Source: Deltaproteobacteria bacterium (GTDB lineage: Bacteria; Desulfobacterota; Binatia; UBA12015). Taken from it: a DNA stretch of 6,169 nucleotides. The stretch lies in contig DLYX01000126.1 of assembly GCA_003447545.1 (NCBI GenBank), positions 1-6,169 of the forward strand, written 5' to 3'. Under the pieces are notes generated by a model. That model was not told the DNA's origin and made no database searches. It saw nothing but the letters and a program-made list of their open reading frames with translations. This document shows, in pieces, positions 1 to 5,522 of this stretch. The position numbers and the translations under genes are program-made. Within the stretch, counting starts at the first letter, position 1, and every line of letters begins with the position of its first letter.

Positions 1-2
1 GT

Positions 3-1289
3 GCTTCCGGAGAAGAAGGGCTCGAGGCGGCAAAACTGGAGCGCCCCGACGCCATCTTGCTGGATGTGGTGATGCCCGGCATTGACGGGCTGGAGACCCT
101 CGAGCGGCTGCATGCAGCCTACCCCGAAGTTCCGGTGATCATGGTCACCGCGACCCGGACGGTAAAAACGGCCGTCGAAGCCATCAAGCTGGGCGCCTAC
201 GACTATGTCCAGAAGCCATTCGAGATCGAGGAGCTGCGCATTCTGCTGGGCAATGCCACGCATACAGCCGAACTCGAGCGGGAGGTCGATGCGCTGCGCT
301 CCGAGGTCGGTCGGCGCTACCATCTGGGAAATATCATCGGACGTTCCGAGGGCATGCAAAGTGTCTTCAAGAAGGTCGCTCAAGTCGCCCCCCTGCCAAC
401 GACCGTTCTGATCATGGGCGAAAGCGGAACCGGCAAAGAGTTGATTGCCCGCGCGCTGCACTACCAGAGTCCGCGTTCCTCGCGCCCCATGACCGCCCTG
501 AACTGCGCGGCGATCCCCGAGACCCTGATCGAAAGCGAACTTTTCGGCCACGAGCGTGGCGCCTTCACGGGGGCCGACCGACAAAAGCGCGGGCTCTTCG
601 AATCAGCCGACAACGGAACGATATTTCTCGACGAAATCGGCGAGTTGCAACCGGCGCTGCAGGCCAAGTTGCTGCGGGTACTCGAAAGTGGCGAGTTCAT
701 TCGGGTCGGCGGCCAGTCGCCGATCTCCGTCGATGTCCGCATCATTGCCGCCACGAATCGGAAACTCGAGGAGGCTATCGAGGATGGTTCCTTCCGGCAG
801 GATCTGTACTACCGGCTCAATGTTGTCGCCTTTGAACTCCCGCCTCTGCGCGAACGGCGAGAGGACCTGGCGCTGCTGATCACCCATTTCGTCTCGAACA
901 AAGCCAGCGACCTCGGCGTCGAGGAGCGCCAATTCGCTCCGGAAACTATCGAGCGATTGTTGCGCTATCGCTGGCCGGGCAATGTCCGGGAGCTCGAGAA
1001 TCTCATCGAGCGCCTTTTGGTGCTCTCGGCGCCGGGGCCGGTATCCCCCGAGGAACTGCCCAGCTCGATGTCTCAGGACCTCCCCTCCGAGGCTCCCGCG
1101 AGCCGCCGCGAAGTTCTGACGGGCGAAAAGAGCCTCTCGGATGCCGTCGACGAGTTTGAACGCGGGCTCATTCAGGAGGCTCTGCATCAGGCGGAGTTCA
1201 ACCAGACTCGTGCGGCCGAGGTCCTGGGGACGACCCGGCGCATCCTGAAGTACCGTATGGACAAGCTCGCGATAGCGGACCGGCGCTGA
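3..1289 (+). CDS. NtrC-family sigma-54-dependent response regulator (5' partial)
   Basis: A cytoplasmic two-component response regulator that, once phosphorylated, activates transcription by sigma-54 RNA polymerase. The frame is open to the left edge, so the gene begins outside the window; the TTG at 57 lies inside the receiver domain and is not a start. Numbering visible codons from position 3, the sequence shows a receiver with phospho-acceptor Asp21 in LLDVVMPG and the conserved Lys71 in QKPF. An AAA+ domain follows: Walker A GESGTGKE (139-146), the sigma-54-contacting GAFTGA loop (186-191), Walker B FLDE (208-211), the arginine-finger region FRQDLYYRL (265-273) and WPGNVREL (324-331). A Fis-type helix-turn-helix ends the protein (about 389-423). 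Since the Asp is usually near residue 54, about 30 residues are missing. The signal and target genes are not visible; a partner histidine kinase may lie upstream. Its position 72 bp before cofG does not show that it controls the cof genes. Confidence 0.95.
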   Translation, partial: ASGEEGLEAAKLERPDAILLDVVMPGIDGLETLERLHAAYPEVPVIMVTATRTVKTAVEAIKLGAYDYVQKPFEIEELRILLGNATHTAELEREVDALRSEVGRRYHLGNIIGRSEGMQSVFKKVAQVAPLPTTVLIMGESGTGKELIARALHYQSPRSSRPMTALNCAAIPETLIESELFGHERGAFTGADRQKRGLFESADNGTIFLDEIGELQPALQAKLLRVLESGEFIRVGGQSPISVDVRIIAATNRKLEEAIEDGSFRQDLYYRLNVVAFELPPLRERREDLALLITHFVSNKASDLGVEERQFAPETIERLLRYRWPGNVRELENLIERLLVLSAPGPVSPEELPSSMSQDLPSEAPASRREVLTGEKSLSDAVDEFERGLIQEALHQAEFNQTRAAEVLGTTRRILKYRMDKLAIADRR

Positions 1290-1297
1290 AAATCAGC

Positions 1298-1303
1298 TAT
1301 AAT
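1298..1303 (+). promoter_or_regulatory. Possible -10 box upstream of the cof cluster
   Basis: A perfect TATAAT lies nine bases after the regulator stop codon and about 60 bases before cofG, in otherwise GC-rich DNA. No good -35 element is found at 16-18 bp (the sequence there is near GCGGAC) and there is no TG extension. It could give a transcript starting near 1310 that reads through cofG, cofH, cofD and cofE. This rests on one hexamer and is tentative. Confidence 0.35.
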
Positions 1304-1312
1304 AGGGGCAGG

Positions 1313-1341
1313 CCGGGTAACTTGACTCCCGGATAACCGGG
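1313..1341 (+). promoter_or_regulatory. Competing short hairpins in the cofG leader
   Basis: CCGGG (1313-1317), CCCGG (1328-1332) and CCGGG (1337-1341) follow one another. The middle segment can pair with either flank: with the right one over an ATAA loop, or with the left one over a 10-base loop. The two stems exclude each other. No U-run follows, so it is not a standard intrinsic terminator. A leader control element is possible, but five-base stems in GC-rich DNA also arise by chance. Confidence 0.25.
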
Positions 1342-1361
1342 TACTAGCGCGAAAGATATAG

Positions 1362-2183
1362 ATGGCACAGGGAAATCCGCAGATGCAGACGGGCGCCGCA
1401 GCCGCTCCCGACTGGCAGCCAATCAGCCGCCAGGAGGCGATTCGGGCGCTCTCGGCAACGGGAGAGGAACTCGAGCATCTGCTCAAAGAATCCCGGACCC
1501 TGCGCGATGCCGGCAAGGGGCGCGTCGTCACCTATTCCCCGAAAGCCTTTTTCCCGGTCACGAACCTCTGCCGCGACCGCTGCGCCTACTGCACCTTCCG
1601 TCGCGATGAGGATGAGGCGGGCGCCTGGACCATGCAACCGGAAGAGATCCGCAGCTGGTCCGAACGCGCCGAATCGCTCGGCTGCATTGAAGCCTTGATG
1701 TGCCTCGGCGACCGGCCCGAGGACAACTCCCCCCGCTACCGGGAATGGCTCCGCTCCGAAGGAATGGCCTCCACGATCGAGTACGTGGGCAAGGCCTGCG
1801 ACATCGCCCTTGAGCAAGGTCTTCTCCCGCACTCCAATCCCGGGCTCATGGGACCGGAAGATTACGCTCTGCTGAAACCCCGCAACGTCAGTCTCGGGAT
1901 GATGCTTGAATCCCTCAGTCCAAAACTCCGACAAAAGGGCGAAGTCCACTACTATGCTCCTGACAAGGACCCCGAAAAGCGGCTCCGGGTCCTCGAAGAT
2001 GCGGGCGAAGCGCAGGTGCCTTTTACGACCGGAATTCTGCTCGGTATCGGTGAGAGCCTCGAAGATCGGGTCGATTCTTTACTGGCCATCGCAGATACCC
2101 ACAATCGGCATGGTCATATTCAGGAAATCATCATCCAGAACTTCCGTGCGAAACCCGAGATTCCCATGGCAGGGGCCGCATAA
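1362..2183 (+). CDS. cofG: CofG, Fo synthase subunit 1: N-terminal part, cut by an in-frame TAA
   Basis: Radical SAM subunit of 7,8-didemethyl-8-hydroxy-5-deazariboflavin (Fo) synthase, which works with CofH to build the deazaflavin core of F420. The [4Fe-4S]-binding CX3CX2C motif is Cys70, Cys74 and Cys77 (CRDRCAYC), preceded by the typical segment VTYSPKAFFPVTNL. The family features EALMCLGDRPE, HSNPGLMGPEDYALLKP, GILLGIGES and EIIIQNFRAKPEIPMAG follow. The frame stops after 273 residues at TAA 2181-2183, within the conserved stretch linking the FRAKP segment to the TIAVARLL helix. The same frame continues with the rest of the family to 2564, so an intact protein would be about 400 residues. 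The start is uncertain: ATG 1362 has only a weak GAAAG upstream, whereas ATG 1383, seven codons later, has AGGGA at 1369-1373 with nine-base spacing. Whether the 273-residue product is active is unknown. Confidence 0.93.
   Translation: MAQGNPQMQTGAAAAPDWQPISRQEAIRALSATGEELEHLLKESRTLRDAGKGRVVTYSPKAFFPVTNLCRDRCAYCTFRRDEDEAGAWTMQPEEIRSWSERAESLGCIEALMCLGDRPEDNSPRYREWLRSEGMASTIEYVGKACDIALEQGLLPHSNPGLMGPEDYALLKPRNVSLGMMLESLSPKLRQKGEVHYYAPDKDPEKRLRVLEDAGEAQVPFTTGILLGIGESLEDRVDSLLAIADTHNRHGHIQEIIIQNFRAKPEIPMAGAA
2181..2183 (+). other. In-frame nonsense codon (TAA) inside cofG
   Basis: Codon 274 is TAA. The codons before it read MAGAA and those after read PDTLDLVRTIAVARLL, with no change of frame. 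Remembered CofG and FbiC sequences usually carry Glu or another acidic residue near here (a PEP or PDA pattern), so GAA to TAA by one base change is the simplest explanation. TAA is used as a genuine stop at the end of cofD in this same window, which argues against reassignment of TAA to an amino acid in this genome. Confidence 0.9.
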
Positions 2184-2201
2184 CCGGATACTCTGGACCT
2201 T

Positions 2202-2564
2202 GTGCGTACGATCGCTGTCGCTCGGCTTCTGACTGGCCCGGAAATGAATATTCAGGTGCCCCCGAACCTCTCGGATGCGTCATCGCTCCCTCCCTTGCTG
2301 GAAAGCGGGATCAATGACCTCGGCGGCATCTCCCCGCTGACCCCGGACTATGTGAACCCGGAGGCCCCGTGGCCCCATTTGGGCGCATTGGAGCGCGCCT
2401 GCGCCGCCGAGGGCTTCGAATTGCGGCCCAGACTCCCGATTTACGATGAATTCATCAATCGTCCGGGATTCCTCGACAAGAACCTTGCTGAACCGGTACG
2501 AATACACCAGAGGGCCGTCGCACAAAGAGGCTCTGGCAAAGGGAACGAAGGGAAAGCAACATGA
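2202..2564 (+). CDS. cofG: CofG C-terminal part, downstream of the TAA
   Basis: In-frame continuation of cofG after the stop (codons 275-400 of the full frame); the first possible restart is GTG 2202, which lacks a convincing ribosome-binding site. It holds the conserved end of the CofG barrel: TIAVARLLTGPEMNIQ followed by VPPNLSD, then GINDLGGISPLTPDYVNPE with APWPHL, then RPRLPIYDEFI. The last 20 or so residues are basic, Gly-rich and unlike the family core, and they also encode the cofH ribosome-binding site. Conservation and codon use look like the upstream part, and no further stop or frameshift is seen, so the interruption is recent, an artefact, or tolerated. The reading frame ends at TGA 2562-2564, overlapping the cofH ATG. 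It may not be made as a separate protein; the intact allele would be one gene, 1362-2564. Confidence 0.85.
   Translation: MRTIAVARLLTGPEMNIQVPPNLSDASSLPPLLESGINDLGGISPLTPDYVNPEAPWPHLGALERACAAEGFELRPRLPIYDEFINRPGFLDKNLAEPVRIHQRAVAQRGSGKGNEGKAT
2547..2553 (+). promoter_or_regulatory. Ribosome-binding site of cofH
   Basis: GAAGGGA ends seven bases before the ATG at 2561. It fixes the cofH start over the second ATG at 2570. Together with the ATGA overlap it suggests translational coupling to the end of cofG, although the site could also load ribosomes independently. Confidence 0.7.
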
Positions 2565-3742
2565 GTTCGATGGCAGATCAGATCCGCGAGGTCCTCCCCG
2601 AAGGTGCCTCGGTTGCGGCCCATCTGACGGCATCCTCACCGATGATCGGCAGAATTCTCGAGAAGAGCCTCAGCAAGACGCGGATCTCCGAGGAAGACGC
2701 TCTGGCCCTCCTCCACACCGAGGGGGATGACCTCAAGGCACTTATCGCGACCGCTGATGCCATCCGGAAGGAAGACGTCGGCGACGAAGTTACCTACGTC
2801 GTGAATCGCAACATCAATTTCACGAACGTCTGTTTCGTGGGCTGTCAGTTCTGCGCGTTCAAACGTCAACGCTGGGAGAGCGACGCCTACTACCACGATG
2901 ACGAAACACTCCTGGGCAAGATTCAGGAAGGGATCGACCGCGGGGCCACCGAGATCTGCATGCAGGGCGGCATCAATGCCCAAATGAAGCCGGATACCTA
3001 CAAACGCCTCCTGATCGAGATCAAGACAGCCTTCCCCGACCTTCACGTCCATGCCTTCTCGCCGATGGAAATCCTTTACGGCGCGCGACGTGCCAAGCAG
3101 ACATTCGAAGAGTTTCTGGGCGAACTCAAGGACGAAGGTCTGGGAAGCATTCCAGGGACAGCAGCCGAAATTCTCGATGACGAAGTACGAGAGATTCTGT
3201 CTTACAAGAAAGTCGACACCCAGCAGTGGATCGATATCGTGACAGCGGCGCATCGCCTGGGAATTCCGTCGACCTCCACGATCATGTACGGCCACGTCGA
3301 AAAGCCCCATCATATAGCCGCCCACCTTGCCCTCTTGCGGCGCCTGCAAGATGAGACCGGTGGTTTCACCGAGTTCGTGCCGCTGCGGTTCATTCATGAC
3401 AACCCCCTGCTCTTCCAGCGCGGTCTCGTCACGCCTCAGGAACACGGCATCGCCGACCTTCGGATGTACGCTCTATCACGAGTCTTCCTGCGCGGGTCGA
3501 TCGATAATATCCAGACTTCCTGGGTGAAACTCGGACACGACCTGGCGGCCGCATCGCTGGCCGCCGGCGTCAACGATTTTGGTGGCACCCTGATGGAAGA
3601 AAGCATCTCGCGCGAAGCAGGCGCGGATGCCGGCGAATTCACCCCGGTGGAAGAAATCGAGCGATTGGTTCACGAGGCCGGAAGAACGGCCCGGCAGCGC
3701 ACCACTCTCTACGGCGAAGTCCCCGATACTCTCGTAGCCTGA
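2561..3742 (+). CDS. cofH: CofH, Fo synthase subunit 2 (5-amino-6-(D-ribitylamino)uracil--L-tyrosine 4-hydroxyphenyl transferase)
   Basis: Radical SAM enzyme that cleaves L-tyrosine and transfers the 4-hydroxybenzyl unit to 5-amino-6-(D-ribitylamino)uracil; CofG then closes the ring to Fo. The 393-residue length is normal for the family. The cluster motif CX3CX2C is Cys91, Cys95 and Cys98 (CFVGCQFCAF), preceded by VVNRNINFTNV. Other family hallmarks are EICMQGGI, HVHAFSPMEI, GLGSIPGTAAEIL, STIMYGHVE, FVPLRFIHDN and, near the end, GVNDFGGTLMEESISREAGA. These separate CofH from the related menaquinone enzymes MqnC and MqnE, which share its fold. Its ATG overlaps the cofG stop (ATGA). CofG followed by CofH is the same order as in the fused actinobacterial FbiC. 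No lesion is seen. If ribosomes stop at the cofG TAA, the 377 bases before cofH would be untranslated and its expression might fall through polarity. Confidence 0.97.
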   Translation: MSSMADQIREVLPEGASVAAHLTASSPMIGRILEKSLSKTRISEEDALALLHTEGDDLKALIATADAIRKEDVGDEVTYVVNRNINFTNVCFVGCQFCAFKRQRWESDAYYHDDETLLGKIQEGIDRGATEICMQGGINAQMKPDTYKRLLIEIKTAFPDLHVHAFSPMEILYGARRAKQTFEEFLGELKDEGLGSIPGTAAEILDDEVREILSYKKVDTQQWIDIVTAAHRLGIPSTSTIMYGHVEKPHHIAAHLALLRRLQDETGGFTEFVPLRFIHDNPLLFQRGLVTPQEHGIADLRMYALSRVFLRGSIDNIQTSWVKLGHDLAAASLAAGVNDFGGTLMEESISREAGADAGEFTPVEEIERLVHEAGRTARQRTTLYGEVPDTLVA

Positions 3743-3775
3743 GGTGTCCTCGAGGCGGCCAGGAAAAGAACACGG

Positions 3776-4735
3776 ATGATCAAAACCCTTCTCCTGGCTG
3801 GTGGTGTTGGCGGTGCCCGGTTCCTTCGTGGCCTGTCCGCAGCCCTCCCGCCCGACCAACTCGACGTGATCGTGAACACCGCAGACGATGACACGTTCCA
3901 CGGCCTGCACGTCTCACCCGACGTGGACACCTTGCTCTATACGCTCGCCGGCAAGGTCGACCGCACGCAGGGTTGGGGACTTCGTGGGGACCGCTTCGAT
4001 ACCATGGACGCCCTCGCGGCCTTCGGGGAGGACGTCTGGTTCCGACTCGGCAATCAGGATCTGGCCACGCACCTCTTTCGCACAGCGGCGCTCCAACGCG
4101 GCGAGTCGTTGACCGAGGTCACTCGCCGCCAGAGGGAAGCCCTCGGGGTTTCCATGCGGATCCGGCCCATGAGCGACGACCGTGTGCGGACCATCATCCA
4201 CACACCGAAGGGTAAACTCGCATTTCAGGAGTACCTCGTGCGCGACCGGGCCCGCAGCGACGTGCTGAAAATCACTTACGCCGGGATTCGTGCCGCGAAA
4301 CCCGCCCCCGGTATTCTGGAAACCATCGCGCGTGCCGATCTGATCCTGATCGCGCCCAGCAACCCCTTCGTCAGCATCGGTCCTATTCTCGCCCTGCCCG
4401 GCGTGCGAGGTGCGATGCGCAAGACCCGAGCACCGATCATCGGCGTCTCGCCCTTGATCGGCGGGCGCACTGTCAAAGGCCCGGCCGACCGCATGATGCG
4501 TGGACTCGGATTCGCTGCGAGCCCGAGCGGTCTGGTGAGTATCTACAAGGGACTCCTCGACGGATTGCTTCTCGACCAGAAAGATCAGCAACACCAGCGC
4601 GGCCTCGTTGCAGACGGCCTCGCCGTTGCATGTCTTCCCATTTTGATGAACACAGCGGCCAAAAGTCGTCATGTAGCAAAAGCCGCTCTTTCCATGGCCG
4701 CAGCACTCCGCTCCCAACCGCGAAAGGCGGTTTAA
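3776..4735 (+). CDS. cofD: CofD, 2-phospho-L-lactate (or phosphoenolpyruvate) transferase
   Basis: Transfers the phosphorylated three-carbon unit from its guanosine-diphosphate-activated form to Fo, giving F420-0 (from lactyl-2-diphospho-5'-guanosine, as in archaea) or dehydro-F420-0 (from enolpyruvyl-diphospho-5'-guanosine, as in mycobacteria). The 319-residue length matches the family. The N-terminus carries the glycine-rich nucleotide-binding strand LLLAGGVGGARFLRGL (5-20). VNTADDD (33-39), HGLHVSPDVDTLLYTLAG (42-59), WFRLGNQDLATHL (88-100) and APSNPFVSIGPIL (193-205) follow, and all are typical of CofD/FbiA. GVSPLIGG (223-230) is also typical. The start is supported by AGGA at 3761-3764, 11 bases upstream. 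It lies 33 bases after cofH and one base before cofE, so it is probably in the same operon. Its partner CofC/FbiD, which makes the activated substrate, is not in the window. Which three-carbon substrate is used cannot be decided from sequence by eye. Confidence 0.97.
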   Translation: MIKTLLLAGGVGGARFLRGLSAALPPDQLDVIVNTADDDTFHGLHVSPDVDTLLYTLAGKVDRTQGWGLRGDRFDTMDALAAFGEDVWFRLGNQDLATHLFRTAALQRGESLTEVTRRQREALGVSMRIRPMSDDRVRTIIHTPKGKLAFQEYLVRDRARSDVLKITYAGIRAAKPAPGILETIARADLILIAPSNPFVSIGPILALPGVRGAMRKTRAPIIGVSPLIGGRTVKGPADRMMRGLGFAASPSGLVSIYKGLLDGLLLDQKDQQHQRGLVADGLAVACLPILMNTAAKSRHVAKAALSMAAALRSQPRKAV

Positions 4736-4736
4736 A

Positions 4737-5510
4737 ATGCCCATCATGATTCTCCCCGTGCCCGGAATTCCGGCAATTCACGCGGACACGGACCTGAGCC
4801 AGGTCCTCGCCACGGCGATTTCCGATTCCAAGCTGGGCGTCAAGGCTGGCGACGTGCTGGTGGTCTGCCAGAAAATCGTATCCAAGGCCGAGGGGCGCAT
4901 TGTCGCGCTGGACGGGATCGAGCCCTCCGACCTCGCGCGCCGTTGGGCGGAGGCGCATGAAAAAGATCCGCGGCTCGTCGAACTCGTCTTCCGCGAGAGC
5001 AATCGGATCGTTCGCATGGAGCGCGGCAATCTGATCGTGGAGACCGGACCCGGGTGGATCTGTGCCAATGCAGGAATCGACCAATCGAATGCTGTCGAGG
5101 AGGGGACTGTTACCCTCCTCCCGCTCGATGCCGATGCTTCGGCAGAGAAACTTCGCGAGGGCTTGCGGCAGCAGCTCGGCGTCGACTTTGCCGTGATTGT
5201 GACCGACACCTTCGGCCGACCATGGCGCGAGGGACAGGTGGAATTTGCACTCGGTGTCGCCGGCCTCAACCCGATCGAAGACCTCGGCGGCACTCCGGAT
5301 CTGATCGGCAGAGAATTAGGGGTCACCCAGATCGCTGCCGCCGACCAGCTCGCAAGTGCAGCAGGCCTCGCCATGGGAAAATCCGATGGCATGCCCGCCA
5401 TCCTGATCCGTGGATGGGTCCCCGCCCCCAATACTCGACCCGACGAATCCGGTCGCGCCAACAACGGCACCCGGCTGATCCGCCCGACCGAGAACGACCT
5501 GTTCCGCTAG
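4737..5510 (+). CDS. cofE: CofE, F420-0:gamma-L-glutamate ligase
   Basis: GTP-dependent ligase that adds L-glutamate residues through gamma linkages to F420-0. The 257-residue single-domain form matches archaeal CofE and the N-terminal half of FbiB. Visible family motifs are GDVLVVCQKIVSKAEGR (38-54), GWICANAGIDQSNA (106-119), VIVTDTFGRPWREGQ (153-167), ALGVAGLNPIEDLGG (171-185), RELGVTQIAAADQLASAAGL (192-211) and KSDGMPAILIRG (215-226). The protein ends in NDLFR at a TAG, so the FMN-binding nitroreductase domain that follows in actinobacterial FbiB is absent. The ATG is one base after the cofD stop, with AAAGG at 4723-4727 nine bases upstream; a second ATG at 4746 is an alternative start. 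Its end faces the convergent FrhB-like gene across 12 bases. Confidence 0.97.
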   Translation: MPIMILPVPGIPAIHADTDLSQVLATAISDSKLGVKAGDVLVVCQKIVSKAEGRIVALDGIEPSDLARRWAEAHEKDPRLVELVFRESNRIVRMERGNLIVETGPGWICANAGIDQSNAVEEGTVTLLPLDADASAEKLREGLRQQLGVDFAVIVTDTFGRPWREGQVEFALGVAGLNPIEDLGGTPDLIGRELGVTQIAAADQLASAAGLAMGKSDGMPAILIRGWVPAPNTRPDESGRANNGTRLIRPTENDLFR

Positions 5511-5522
5511 CTCTCGTCCCGA

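Noticed and set aside
57..59. TTG as start of the regulator gene
   Set aside because: The frame is open upstream and positions 3-56 encode normal receiver sequence; a start here would drop the first half of the receiver domain.
603..1187. Antisense open frame of 194 codons inside the regulator gene
   Set aside because: It is a reverse-strand shadow of a well-conserved AAA+ coding region in GC-rich DNA, and its translation shows no recognisable domain.
1322..1327. TTGACT as a -35 box for cofG
   Set aside because: At 16-18 bp downstream the sequence is near CTAGCG, which is not a credible -10.
1363..1378. TGGCAC resembling a sigma-54 -24 element beside a sigma-54 activator gene
   Set aside because: The -12 position reads AATC rather than TTGC, and the site lies within the cofG start region.
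2181..2183. Genome-wide reassignment of TAA to an amino acid
   Set aside because: cofD ends at a TAA (4733-4735) exactly where the family ends, one base before the cofE start, so TAA works as a stop in this genome.
2636..3445. Antisense open frame of 269 codons inside cofH
   Set aside because: The + strand encodes an unmistakable CofH; the antisense product resembles no known family and follows from codon bias.
3914..4747. Antisense open frame of 277 codons inside cofD
   Set aside because: Shadow of the intact, conserved cofD; its product has no family motifs.
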